Assembly: GCA_002382665.1 (NCBI GenBank)
Contig: DFZA01000015.1
Location: 4,083 to 68,082 of the forward strand
Direction: 5' to 3'
Source: Peptococcaceae bacterium UBA4068
GTDB lineage: Bacteria; Bacillota; Dehalobacteriia; UBA4068
DNA length: 64,000 nt
The notes under the pieces are model-generated. The model did no database searches, had not been told where the DNA came from, and saw only the letters and a list, made by a program, of their open reading frames with translations. A program made the position numbers and the translations under genes. Positions 8,665-17,557 of this stretch are shown here, one piece after another (within the stretch, counting starts at the first letter, position 1; every line of letters begins with the position of its first letter).

Positions 8665-9105
8665 TTACATCGTTGTATTATGATCCGTCCTATGCGTTTC
8701 GCTGTGATCGCCAGTTTGCGTATAACCGTAATTGTTTTTGCAATGTTTTGAAAACAAATTTTGCAATTGCTCGCTGACCAACGGCACAGCTTCTATTACC
8801 CGCTCAAGAGTTCCTGCGCCGCAAACGCTGATCAAACGCACCTGATCTTTACACATCACCAAAAATCCAACCGGTTGAAGGCTAATACCGGCGCCGCTAC
8901 CGCCGGCAAAAGGTAAATCACTAGCATTTTTACTGTTGTACTCGCCGCCGCCGGCCACAAAGCCGCATGAAACTCTGGAAACAGGAACTACGGTAACACC
9001 ATCGGAGCTTTCGATTACATCACCAACTATTGTGTTAACATCTACCATTTGACGCAAGCTAGACATTGCTGTCTGCATTAAAGATTGGATTTGATCCCCC
9101 GCCAT
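8665..9105 (-). CDS. ytfJ: GerW/YtfJ-family sporulation protein
   Basis: A 146-residue protein of the GerW (YtfJ) family. It carries the conserved core VGDVIESSDGVTVVPVSRVSCGFVAGGGE and the glycine-rich block FAGGSGAGISLQPVGFLV. In Bacillus the family member is made under sigma-F in the forespore and is needed for normal germination. The C-terminal tail is rich in His, Thr and Asn. AAGAGGCG precedes the ATG. The gene overlaps the end of ytfI by 47 bases, the same pairing as ytfI-ytfJ in Bacillus. Confidence 0.9.
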   Translation of the reverse strand: MAGDQIQSLMQTAMSSLRQMVDVNTIVGDVIESSDGVTVVPVSRVSCGFVAGGGEYNSKNASDLPFAGGSGAGISLQPVGFLVMCKDQVRLISVCGAGTLERVIEAVPLVSEQLQNLFSKHCKNNYGYTQTGDHSETHRTDHNTTM

Positions 9106-9619
9106 TTAATCGCCTCTTTCTTAATTTTTTAGTCCTCAACATATTGATTCTGGCCTTTATCCAAGCAACAATAATATTTCCTATGCGGATTCTAATTATA
9201 CACTCCGCCTGTAACACCAATTCTTTAGTTGCCATTGACATAGTTATTTGCAAATCAGGTTTTTCTGCAAAACCCCGGCATTTTGCCGAAATTACGGCAA
9301 TGGCATTACCAGCTGCCACACGCAATCCGCCTACTACCATAGCTGAAATAAACGGATCATCTATAACATTTATTTCTGCTTTAAGATATAATTTCAAAAT
9401 TTTAATTCTTTCAAAAACCAAAGAAGGAAGTACTTTCGGTAAATTAATATTAATCCATTTTCCTGTTTTTGGCAGATTAATTTGCCATGGTTTTGCATAG
9501 CCACCAAATACATATGGTAACCAAAATATTTTTATCTTTTTTTGCAATAAAGTAATTTTTATTATTATTGGATATGCAAAAAAAGCAATTATTACCAATA
9601 TAAATATTAACCAGCCCAT
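9059..9619 (-). CDS. ytfI: DUF2953 protein (YtfI-like)
   Basis: A 186-residue protein with an N-terminal membrane segment (about 3-25) and a DUF2953-like body containing the motif VGGLRVAAGNAIAVISAKCRGFAEKPDLQITM. The function of the family is unknown. Its direct overlap with ytfJ is the conserved sporulation arrangement, which suggests a role in the forespore compartment. The last 16 residues (from KLRKRRLNGGG) are coded within the overlap and are basic. Confidence 0.75.
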   Translation of the reverse strand: MGWLIFILVIIAFFAYPIIIKITLLQKKIKIFWLPYVFGGYAKPWQINLPKTGKWININLPKVLPSLVFERIKILKLYLKAEINVIDDPFISAMVVGGLRVAAGNAIAVISAKCRGFAEKPDLQITMSMATKELVLQAECIIRIRIGNIIVAWIKARINMLRTKKLRKRRLNGGGSNPIFNADSNV

Positions 9620-9627
9620 AATAAAAA

Positions 9628-9653
9628 CCCCTTTACGCTATTATGTAAAAGGG
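9628..9653 (-). terminator. Terminator after rpe
   Basis: CCCTTTTAC and GTAAAGGGG pair around an 8-base loop on the minus strand and are followed by TTTTTAT. It closes the long housekeeping block ahead of ytfI. Confidence 0.8.
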
Positions 9654-9682
9654 ATTTTGTTTTTATGCTTCAAAATTGATAT

Positions 9683-10372
9683 TTAGTAATTTTTAGCAAT
9701 TAATCTTTTTGTTTGATCTTCATTTCCATTTTTGTTAGCCGCTTTAGATATGGCAATATAAGATTCGGCGCAGTCAGCGGCGGCAAAAATGGCCGAACCA
9801 GCTACCAGTAAATCCGCTCCGGCAGCAACAATATCTGCTGCATTGGCAGCGCTAATACCACCGTCGACTTCTATAACCGCCTCCGGTGAGCATTCACGCA
9901 GCCGGCGACATTTATCCAATGTTGTTTCAATGAAGCTTTGTCCGCAAAATCCGGGGTTTACGCTCATCAACAATACTAAGTCGGCATCAGCGATGATTTC
10001 TTCCACCATGATAAGCGGCGTTGCCGGATTCAATGCTACTCCGGCTTTAAGGCCCAAATCCTTGATCTGCTGCAAGCAGCGGTGAATATGACGGCAAGCT
10101 TCGATATGAACGGTTATCGAATCAGCACCGGCAGCGGCAAAATCATTAAACAAATAAGCCGGTTCCTTAACCATCAGATGCGCATCAAAAAACATTTGGC
10201 TATGCGGCCGCAACTTCTTAACAAAATCCGGACCGAACGAAATATTCGGTACGAAACAACCGTCCATAATATCCAAATGTAAAAACTCACATCCTGCGGC
10301 TTCTATAGCTGAAACCTGCTCGGCACAGCGCCAAATATCAGCAGCTAAAAAGGATGGTGCAACTTTGGCCAT
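9683..10372 (-). CDS. rpe: Ribulose-phosphate 3-epimerase
   Basis: A 229-residue TIM-barrel enzyme that interconverts ribulose 5-phosphate and xylulose 5-phosphate in the pentose phosphate pathway. It has the N-terminal PSFLAAD, the metal and catalytic motifs HLDIMDGCFVPNISFG and DAHLMV, the loop VNPGFCGQ, and the catalytic EVDGGI. The C-terminus has a Lys/Asn-rich tail of about 15 residues. Its start codon touches the stop of rsgA, so the two are translationally coupled. Confidence 0.95.
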   Translation of the reverse strand: MAKVAPSFLAADIWRCAEQVSAIEAAGCEFLHLDIMDGCFVPNISFGPDFVKKLRPHSQMFFDAHLMVKEPAYLFNDFAAAGADSITVHIEACRHIHRCLQQIKDLGLKAGVALNPATPLIMVEEIIADADLVLLMSVNPGFCGQSFIETTLDKCRRLRECSPEAVIEVDGGISAANAADIVAAGADLLVAGSAIFAAADCAESYIAISKAANKNGNEDQTKRLIAKNY

Positions 10373-11265
10373 CAGTATTTTACCTCCCTATCCCGCAACT
10401 CGTTTAATATCTTAAGATAACGACGGTATCTTTCCGTATCTATTGTCCCTTGCTCTACTGCCTTTTTTACGGCACAATCGGGTTCTTTATCATGCGAGCA
10501 GCCGTCAAAACGGCACGAACCACAACGCTGGAACTCCGGGTAAACTCTCGGCAGTTGCTCCGGCTCTAACTCCTGCGGCAAATCCAACAAGGAAAATCCG
10601 GGAGTATCGGCAATCAAGCCGCCGCCAGCCAATTGTAATAGTGAAACATATCGCGTGGTATGGCGGCCCCGCTGCAACCGCTGGCTTATCCCGCCAACTT
10701 CCAGATCAGCTTCCGGTAACAGCTCATTAATCAAACTTGATTTACCTACTCCGGAACAGCCCGCCAATAACGAGATTTTTCCTCGCAGTAAAGAAAGCAA
10801 ACTGTCAATGTTTTCTCCCCTGACGGCGCTAACCACACAAAGCGGATACCCTACCGATTGGTAAACTCCTATAATTGATTCTGTAAGGCTTTTTTTATCC
10901 AGGTCACATTTATTAATGCAGATCAACGGCGAAATATTCTGGTATTCCGCTGCAACCAACAGTTTATCGATCAACAGCAAATCCGGCGGCGGATTATTGA
11001 TAGCTACCACTGCCACAATTTGGTCAACGTTAGCAATCCGTGGGCGCAACAGAAAATTACGGCGAGGAAATATTCCTTCAATCATACCGCCGCCATCATC
11101 GGCAATGCTTATCCAAACCCGATCTCCGGCCCAGACGCCCTCGTAATCGTTGAGACGCAGCTTACCGCGAAGATGACAGGTCTGGCAAACTCCCTTATCA
11201 AGCAACACTTGGTAAAAGCCGCCATGACCGTTTAAAACAATTCCCTGCAATTCCTGCTCCATCAA
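10372..11265 (-). CDS. rsgA: Ribosome small subunit-dependent GTPase A
   Basis: A 297-residue circularly permuted GTPase that helps mature the 30S subunit. An OB-fold N-terminus precedes the permuted G motifs: NKCDL (G4), GCSGVGKSSLINEL (G1) and DTPGFS (G3). The C-terminal zinc site is built from CGSCRFDGCSHDKEPDC. The order prpC-prkC-rsgA-rpe is widely conserved in Bacillota. In Bacillus this GTPase is a substrate of the neighbouring kinase. Its start overlaps the end of the kinase gene by four bases. Confidence 0.95.
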   Translation of the reverse strand: MMEQELQGIVLNGHGGFYQVLLDKGVCQTCHLRGKLRLNDYEGVWAGDRVWISIADDGGGMIEGIFPRRNFLLRPRIANVDQIVAVVAINNPPPDLLLIDKLLVAAEYQNISPLICINKCDLDKKSLTESIIGVYQSVGYPLCVVSAVRGENIDSLLSLLRGKISLLAGCSGVGKSSLINELLPEADLEVGGISQRLQRGRHTTRYVSLLQLAGGGLIADTPGFSLLDLPQELEPEQLPRVYPEFQRCGSCRFDGCSHDKEPDCAVKKAVEQGTIDTERYRRYLKILNELRDREVKY

Positions 11266-13163
11266 GGCACCTGATGTTCTTCTTCTAAATTGCCATCAAC
11301 ATAAATACTGATTTTTCCCTTATTATAGTAGGTTACAGTTTGACTAATATAAGTACCGCCGGCAACAGCATTGTTATATACTTCCCGTGAGCCGACAGAA
11401 TCGGAAACAACAATCCTCACCTGATGATTATTACCGTCATCAACGACGCTATAATTAACATTAGCAGTACTGGCGGAAGGTCCGGGGCCTTCGCTAACCG
11501 TGAGAGTAACATAATTTCCCTCTTCCAGCTCAGTGCCGGCAGTAATGCTTTGGTCGACAACAATGCCGCTGTAGTACTCATCGCTGCTGGTATATCCGAT
11601 CTTTTCAATATATAATCCGCTATCATTGATCGTCTGTTTTGCTTCGCTTAACGAGCTGCCAACCAAATTAGGCATCGTTACCTTCATGGCCTTTGTACCC
11701 AAACTTACCACTATATTAATTGTCGATCCGGAACCTACCGACTCACCGGCCTCCGGCGATTGGCTGATTACATTGCCTTCGTCGACCGTAGTACTATTTT
11801 CTTCGCTAACCTTTACTTTCAGGCCTTTTTTCTCTAACGCTTTTTTAGCTGCTTCTTGTGTCTTGCCTACCACATCGGGCACTTCGATTTCCTCGCTGCC
11901 AGTACTGACTACTAGCTTAATATTGCGTCCTTTACCGACTTTTTGATCCGCTTCCAATGACTGGCTGATAACTAAATCTTTATCGACATCCTCATCACTC
12001 TGCTTCGTAATAGAAACATCCAGCCCTAAATCAGTCAATGTCTGTTCCGCATCGTCAACATTTTCTCCCACGACATCCGGCACAACAACTTTATCATCAC
12101 CATAGAGGAACAACCCTAACTGTACAGCAGCCAAAATTGCTACACCTATTAATACCACTCCGATGATAATAAATAATTTTTTATTTCTATCAAACATACT
12201 GTGTAGTTTTTTATTAGTTTTATCATCAGTAATTAACGGCGCTATTTCGTTATTGCCTTGATCATTATCCATCGTGCGAAATACTTCCGCCAACTTAGCG
12301 TCTAAACTTTGATCTTCCTCTTCCTTGCCAGCGCCTGAAGATTCATTAACCGCTGCTTTAATGGCTTCCATAAACGCTTGCACCGAATCATAACGGGCGT
12401 CGGGATTTTTACGCATTGCCCTCATCACCACATAGGAAAGAGCTATCGGAACATTGGGATTTACCTGATGAGGCAGAGGCAATTCTCCCTGGACATGTTG
12501 CATAGCAATACTGATCGGCGTATCGCCGGCAAACGGCACCTGCCCGGTCAGCATTTCGTAGAAAACAACCGCCGCTGAATAAATATCGGATTTCTCGGTT
12601 ACCGGCAAACCTTGTACTTGTTCGGGCGAAATGTAATGTACCGAACCCATAATGCGCGAGGTGGTACTATATGTTTGCGTCATTTCAGTCATACCGACGG
12701 CGATACCAAAATCCGTAACTTTAGCCCGGCCGTCTTTGCCGATCAATATATTATGGGGTTTGATATCACGATGGATAATACCATGTTCATGAGCATGCTG
12801 AATACCGGCTAATATTTGAGTAATGATCGCCACCGCATCATCAATCTGGAAAGCGCCGCTCTGCTTGATCATGTCTTTGAGCGACATACCTTCGACAAAC
12901 TCCATAACAATATAATGCATGTTTTCTTCATAGCCAACATCGTAGACAGCAACAATATTGTTATGAGAAAGACTAGCAACGGCTTGCGCTTCCCTCCGGA
13001 AGCGGCGCACAAAATCTTCGTCCGAAGCATATTCCTCACGCAGTATTTTAATCGTCACCGCGCGGCCAAGCAAAGTATCAAGGCCACGATAGACGATGGC
13101 GGTACCACCGGAACCAAGCTTTTCTTTTATTTCGTATCGATTATTAAATAGTTTACCTATCAT
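11262..13163 (-). CDS. prkC: PASTA-domain serine/threonine protein kinase
   Basis: A 633-residue membrane kinase (PrkC/PknB type). The cytoplasmic kinase domain has GSGGTAIVY at 18-25, catalytic Lys39, HRDIKPHN with Asp133, and DFG with Asp151. A membrane segment follows at about 331-355. Three extracellular PASTA repeats begin with VPDVVGENVDD, VPDVVGKTQEA and MPNLVGSSLSE. A Ser-rich linker and a C-terminal beta-rich domain follow. Such kinases sense peptidoglycan fragments and control growth or germination. The phosphatase gene lies 28 bases upstream. Confidence 0.95.
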   Translation of the reverse strand: MIGKLFNNRYEIKEKLGSGGTAIVYRGLDTLLGRAVTIKILREEYASDEDFVRRFRREAQAVASLSHNNIVAVYDVGYEENMHYIVMEFVEGMSLKDMIKQSGAFQIDDAVAIITQILAGIQHAHEHGIIHRDIKPHNILIGKDGRAKVTDFGIAVGMTEMTQTYSTTSRIMGSVHYISPEQVQGLPVTEKSDIYSAAVVFYEMLTGQVPFAGDTPISIAMQHVQGELPLPHQVNPNVPIALSYVVMRAMRKNPDARYDSVQAFMEAIKAAVNESSGAGKEEEDQSLDAKLAEVFRTMDNDQGNNEIAPLITDDKTNKKLHSMFDRNKKLFIIIGVVLIGVAILAAVQLGLFLYGDDKVVVPDVVGENVDDAEQTLTDLGLDVSITKQSDEDVDKDLVISQSLEADQKVGKGRNIKLVVSTGSEEIEVPDVVGKTQEAAKKALEKKGLKVKVSEENSTTVDEGNVISQSPEAGESVGSGSTINIVVSLGTKAMKVTMPNLVGSSLSEAKQTINDSGLYIEKIGYTSSDEYYSGIVVDQSITAGTELEEGNYVTLTVSEGPGPSASTANVNYSVVDDGNNHQVRIVVSDSVGSREVYNNAVAGGTYISQTVTYYNKGKISIYVDGNLEEEHQVP

Positions 13164-13191
13164 TATCAGCCCTCCGGATTATTCGAGACAA

Positions 13192-13899
13192 TCATTGATG
13201 CGGTACAATAATAGCAGAGATATTGTCATAACCGCCTCTGTCAATGGCTATCTTAACCATCAGCTCCAATGCAGATTTAAGATCAACGCTGTTAAGCGTA
13301 ATCTCCTGTATTTCTTTATCCTCAACCAGTGAATAAAGACCGTCGCTGCAGAGCAGCAAATAGTCGCCTGTTTCCCATGCTACTACTCTTTCATCAACTT
13401 CAACCAATAAATCCGCCCCCAATGAACGGGTAATAACATTGCGGCGAGGATGCCTTTCCGCCTCTGCCTGCGTAATACTACCGTCTTTAACCAGTTCGTT
13501 TACCAGGGTGTGGTCTGTTGTTAATTGGCATATCCCATTTTTGTTTAAAAGATATGCGCGACTGTCTCCGACATGTACCAAATATATTATGTCATCGCGC
13601 ACCATAGCAGTAGTCATAGTTGTTCCCATGCCATCAAGAGCCTTTTGTTTTCCGGCGTTGTATAATATATCATTAGCCTCGTAATAAGCTTCTTTAAGTA
13701 ATATCAGCGGTTCACCGTCAAGCTGATTACCAAGCTTATCAGCAAGGACCTGCACTACTATAGCACTGGCAACTTCGCCGGCCTGGCTACCGCCGATACC
13801 GTCCGCAACAGCATAGACACCGGCTCTATCATCACAATAAACCGCGTCTTCGTTATTTTTCCGGACGGCGCCCACATGGGATATAAAATGCGAAGGCAT
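13192..13899 (-). CDS. prpC: PP2C-type serine/threonine phosphatase (PrpC/Stp)
   Basis: A 235-residue PPM-family phosphatase that reverses phosphorylation by the neighbouring PASTA kinase. The metal-binding motifs VRKNNEDAVY and AVADGIGGSQAGEVAS lie in the N-terminal third, followed by VGDSRAYLL and the C-terminal block LLCSDGL and GGYDNISAI. GGAGG precedes the ATG. It is the first gene of the prpC-prkC-rsgA-rpe operon and has its own strong promoter. Confidence 0.95.
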   Translation of the reverse strand: MPSHFISHVGAVRKNNEDAVYCDDRAGVYAVADGIGGSQAGEVASAIVVQVLADKLGNQLDGEPLILLKEAYYEANDILYNAGKQKALDGMGTTMTTAMVRDDIIYLVHVGDSRAYLLNKNGICQLTTDHTLVNELVKDGSITQAEAERHPRRNVITRSLGADLLVEVDERVVAWETGDYLLLCSDGLYSLVEDKEIQEITLNSVDLKSALELMVKIAIDRGGYDNISAIIVPHQ

Positions 13900-13933
13900 A
13901 TTTACCTCCTAATATTGATAATTTCGCAGCATA

Positions 13934-13962
13934 ATAGTAACAGCTAAATCAGCAGTTGTCAA
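13934..13962 (-). promoter_or_regulatory. Promoter of prpC-prkC-rsgA-rpe
   Basis: On the minus strand TTGACA (13957-13962), a 17-base spacer and TACTAT (13934-13939) form a near-consensus sigma-A promoter, 35 bases before the prpC start codon. Confidence 0.85.
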
Positions 13963-13991
13963 GTTTACCTATTATATGTTTACATAGATTA

Positions 13992-15377
13992 TTATTTGAC
14001 TTTTCGCAACAAAGAGATGAAAAAACCTTCAGTCCCATGATGATAAGGATCAAGTTGGATATATCCTTGTTCCAAAGCATCTAGATCTGTTTGATTGGTA
14101 AATAATGGCAGCAGACTTTTTAGGGACGCCAACTCAAATTCATCATGTTCCAATAAAAATCGCTTAAGATTATTTTTATTCTCCTGTCTTGTAATCGTAC
14201 AGGTTGAAAACAAAATTAACCCGCCGCGCCGCAAATATTTTGCCGACGCCTGCAGCAGCTCAAAAGATACGTCAGCCATTTGATCAATATCGCTCAACTG
14301 CTTACGCCAGCGGGAGTCCGCTCTCCTGCTCAATACGCCCAACCCGCTGCAGGGAGCATCCAGTAGCAGGTAATCGGCGCCGCCGATATATTTTGCCGGC
14401 AAATTACGGGAATCTGCTTGCAGACAATCAATAATTGTTGCTCCCATTTGTTTGGCAGCGTTTTTAATCAGCGCCACACGACTGCTATGAATATCAAAAG
14501 CGTATATTTGACCGTCATTGGCCATCAATTGCGCCATATGCATGCTTTTACTGCCTGGGGCTGCGCAAAGATCATAAACTACAGAACCCCGATGCGGTGA
14601 TAAAGCCAGCGCCGCCAGCATAGAGGCTTCGCCCTGAGGCGCAAATAATCCGGTTTTAAACAAGCGACTGCCGGATAAATTGATACCACCATCAATGATT
14701 AGTGATTCTGGCGCATATCTACCTTGATGGGCGCTTATGCCTTCGATGGCTAATAATTCGGTTAATTTTTCAGGTGTCGTTTTTAATGTATTAGCCCGTA
14801 ATGAAAGCGGATGAGAGGCATTATTATAAAGGCAGAAAGCCTCAACCTCGTCAAACGGCTGATATTCCAGCAAATACTTGATCAACCAGCGCGGATGGGA
14901 AAGCGTAGTAATCAGATATTCTTCTCCCAGCTCCCGTCCCGGCAGCCGAAGGTCATCCTTGCGCCGCAGATAGTTGCGTAATACGGCATTAACAACTTTG
15001 GATTCTTGCTGGCTGCAGTACTTTTTGGCGATTTTAACAGCTTCATCAACCGCCGAAAACTCCGGTATACGATCCATATACATCAGCTGATATAAACCCA
15101 AACGTAAAACCGCCAAAAGTTGCGGCGATTGTTCGGCCAGCGGACGGTTGAGGAGCTTACTCAATATAAAGTCTAAAGCAGCCCGCATCCGCAAGCTGCC
15201 GTAAAATATTTCCGTCGCTAGTTTTTTTTCAGGTACCTCCATTGCCGAACCCGACAAAACCTGATTAAGCACAATATGCGCAAACCCTTTGTCACGCTCA
15301 ACTTTCAGCAACCCGATCAAAGCTGCTTCTCTGGCACCAAATTTTTTAACATCAGATTTAATCAATTTATCACCCAT
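13992..15377 (-). CDS. rsmB: 16S rRNA m5C967 methyltransferase
   Basis: A 461-residue enzyme that methylates a cytosine of 16S rRNA with S-adenosylmethionine. An N-terminal NusB-like RNA-binding domain covers about residues 10-145. The Rossmann methyltransferase domain carries DLCAAPGSKSMHMA, LLDAPCSGLGVL with the conserved Cys, and FSTCTI with the catalytic Cys. I chose ATG 15377, preceded by AGGCGGGA; a TTG seven codons earlier lies inside the upstream gene. It sits in the def-fmt-peptidase-rsmB order usual in Clostridia. Confidence 0.92.
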   Translation of the reverse strand: MGDKLIKSDVKKFGAREAALIGLLKVERDKGFAHIVLNQVLSGSAMEVPEKKLATEIFYGSLRMRAALDFILSKLLNRPLAEQSPQLLAVLRLGLYQLMYMDRIPEFSAVDEAVKIAKKYCSQQESKVVNAVLRNYLRRKDDLRLPGRELGEEYLITTLSHPRWLIKYLLEYQPFDEVEAFCLYNNASHPLSLRANTLKTTPEKLTELLAIEGISAHQGRYAPESLIIDGGINLSGSRLFKTGLFAPQGEASMLAALALSPHRGSVVYDLCAAPGSKSMHMAQLMANDGQIYAFDIHSSRVALIKNAAKQMGATIIDCLQADSRNLPAKYIGGADYLLLDAPCSGLGVLSRRADSRWRKQLSDIDQMADVSFELLQASAKYLRRGGLILFSTCTITRQENKNNLKRFLLEHDEFELASLKSLLPLFTNQTDLDALEQGYIQLDPYHHGTEGFFISLLRKVK

Positions 15378-15378
15378 A

Positions 15379-16068
15379 CTAATCCCGCCTACCGCCAAAA
15401 ATCAGCAATAAACGCAATAATTGCAGTAAAGAAACAAGTACTGCCGCCACATAAGTGAAAGCCGCTGCGCTAAGAACTCTTTTTGTCTGTTGGATTTCAC
15501 CGCCGTCCAGATACCCTCCGCCCTCCAACGCCGCTAAAGCACGGGATGAGGCATTGAATTCGACCGGCAGAGTTACTATTTGAAATACTACTACAATGGA
15601 AAAAAGAATTATCCCCAACTGTACCAAACCTAAAGCCCCCATAAAAAAACCTAAGATAATCAAAACCCAAGAAGCATGGGAACCAAATTGGGCGACCGGC
15701 ACTAAGGAGTTACGGATTTTCAATGGCAGATAGCCCTCGGCATCCTGTATCGCATGACCGGCTTCATGCGCCGCCACACCTAACGCCGCCACCGAAGGAC
15801 TGCCGTAAACGCTGCGTGACAGACGTAACGTTTTCGAACGGGGGTCATAATGGTCAGTAAGATTTCCCTCAACCTGCTGAATGGGAATATTGCCCAAACC
15901 ATTAGAGGCCAGTATCTGCCGGGCAACATCAGCAGCCGGACGCTGGCTTCGCGAATATACTTTACTATATTTACTGTAAGTTGAAGATACTTTGATTTGG
16001 GCTACCGTTGCCAGTACAATCGCAGCCAACAGCAGCAACCAGGAAAATCCGTTATATCCGTAAAACAT
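15379..16068 (-). CDS. YugP-type membrane zinc metallopeptidase
   Basis: A 229-residue integral membrane zinc peptidase family member. After an N-terminal membrane segment (about 5-25) comes the zinc motif AAHEAGHAIQDAEGY, with the HEAGH helix near residues 96-100. Two or three hydrophobic segments follow in the C-terminal half. Substrates are unknown. The gene sits between fmt and rsmB, where it is often found in Clostridia, and its stop touches the rsmB start. Confidence 0.88.
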   Translation of the reverse strand: MFYGYNGFSWLLLLAAIVLATVAQIKVSSTYSKYSKVYSRSQRPAADVARQILASNGLGNIPIQQVEGNLTDHYDPRSKTLRLSRSVYGSPSVAALGVAAHEAGHAIQDAEGYLPLKIRNSLVPVAQFGSHASWVLIILGFFMGALGLVQLGIILFSIVVVFQIVTLPVEFNASSRALAALEGGGYLDGGEIQQTKRVLSAAAFTYVAAVLVSLLQLLRLLLIFGGRRD

Positions 16069-16071
16069 TTT

Positions 16072-17013
16072 TCATTCTCCTTTTAGACCTAAAAACATAC
16101 CTTGTTTAATACCGTAACCACAGGCAAAAGACCAGGCATCCATGCGTTTTTTACCTTCCGGCTGCAACTCTTTGATCATCAAGACACCGCTGGCGGTGGC
16201 GACGTTGATGGATTGCGGATTAATTGAGATAATTTGACCGCAATCAGCAACCACCGGCTCCGGATTATAATAACTGCTTAGTATCTTCAATCTTTTACCG
16301 TTAAAATAACCATACGCGCCGGGGAAAGGAGCCAGACCACGCACCCGGTTATGCAGCTGTCGCGCATCTAAATGCCAATCAAGCAATTCGTCTTCTTTGG
16401 TTAAGATCGGCGCATAAGACGCCAAACACTGATCCTGCGGCGTACGCGGAGCGGTACCTTTGTCGATGGCGTCCAACGTCTTTATTAACAATTCACTGCC
16501 CAGATCCCGTAGCCGATCATGGATAACGCCAAAATCGTCTTCTTCATTGATCGGACAACTGCTGCCAAATATCATATCGCCGGTATCCAAACCTTCATCT
16601 ATATACATACTGGTTACGCCGGTGACGGTTTCACCATTAATAATTGCACGATTGATCGGCGCCGCGCCGCGATATGCAGGCAACAATGAAGCATGGATAT
16701 TGACGGTTCCCATTGGCGGCAATAATAATACCGCTGGTTTCAATATCTGTCCATAAGCCACTACCACAAAAACATCGGCTGCAAAAGCCTCCAGATAAGC
16801 CACACTCTCAGGCAGATTGATTTTTTGCGGCTGAAATACAGTGATATTGGCCTGCTGCGCGGCTTCTTTAACCGGCGTTGCCGCCATGTGCCCACCACGG
16901 TTTTTAGGCATATCCGGACGCGTCACGACACAGGCAATATCGAAACCTTCTTCTATCAAACGTTTAAGAGGAGCAGCCGCAAAATCAGGGCTACCCATAT
17001 AAACGATGCGCAT
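16072..17013 (-). CDS. fmt: Methionyl-tRNA formyltransferase
   Basis: A 313-residue enzyme that formylates initiator Met-tRNA using 10-formyltetrahydrofolate. The N-terminal catalytic domain contains MGSPDFAAAPLKRL, AYGQILKPAVL, the active-site block NIHASLLPAYRGAAPI and the GVTSMYIDEGLDTGDM motif. The C-terminal OB-like domain binds tRNA. The start codon overlaps the def stop region, giving tight coupling of formylation and deformylation genes. Confidence 0.95.
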   Translation of the reverse strand: MRIVYMGSPDFAAAPLKRLIEEGFDIACVVTRPDMPKNRGGHMAATPVKEAAQQANITVFQPQKINLPESVAYLEAFAADVFVVVAYGQILKPAVLLLPPMGTVNIHASLLPAYRGAAPINRAIINGETVTGVTSMYIDEGLDTGDMIFGSSCPINEEDDFGVIHDRLRDLGSELLIKTLDAIDKGTAPRTPQDQCLASYAPILTKEDELLDWHLDARQLHNRVRGLAPFPGAYGYFNGKRLKILSSYYNPEPVVADCGQIISINPQSINVATASGVLMIKELQPEGKKRMDAWSFACGYGIKQGMFLGLKGE

Positions 17014-17474
17014 CAGTCATCTACCTCTTCCGTCATAACATCAATAAACAAAATGCCTTGAAGATGGTCTATCTCATGCTGGAATACTCTCGCTAAATTT
17101 CCTTCCGCCTCAACATTAAAAACCTTACCGTATCTGTCCTGCGCCTCGACAGTAATTGATGTTGCCCGGGTAACCCGGCCACCGCGCCCAGGTACCGATA
17201 AACAATACTCAATCGCTGACGCATTGCCTTCGGCGGAGATAATCTTGGGATTAACCATTTCGAATAAACCTTTGCCTTCGCCCTCGTCTACAACAATCAA
17301 CTGCTTACAAATACCGATTTGCGGCGCAGCCAAACCAATACCTTCGTTTTCATACATCGTTTGCGCCATATCGTCAAGCAGGTTCGCTAACGTTTCATTA
17401 AACCTCCGAACCTGCACCGCTTTTTCTCTTAAAATCGGATCACCAACTTTGGTAATCGTGCGAGTATTTGCCAT
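17013..17474 (-). CDS. def: Peptide deformylase
   Basis: A 153-residue metalloenzyme that removes the formyl group from nascent proteins. Motif 1 is GIGLAAPQIG and motif 3 is QHEIDHLQG, with both His zinc ligands and the catalytic Glu. Motif 2 reads EYCLS instead of the usual EGCLS: the Cys metal ligand is kept, but the neighbouring Gly is Tyr. I chose the ATG at 17474, preceded by GGGGGCGG, over the adjacent GTG. Confidence 0.93.
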   Translation of the reverse strand: MANTRTITKVGDPILREKAVQVRRFNETLANLLDDMAQTMYENEGIGLAAPQIGICKQLIVVDEGEGKGLFEMVNPKIISAEGNASAIEYCLSVPGRGGRVTRATSITVEAQDRYGKVFNVEAEGNLARVFQHEIDHLQGILFIDVMTEEVDD

Positions 17475-17557
17475 CACATTGCCGCCCCCTGCTATAATAT
17501 TGTTTTTGTTTGGTTAATTATATACTTAATATTTGTCAAAATCAATCCTGCATGATC

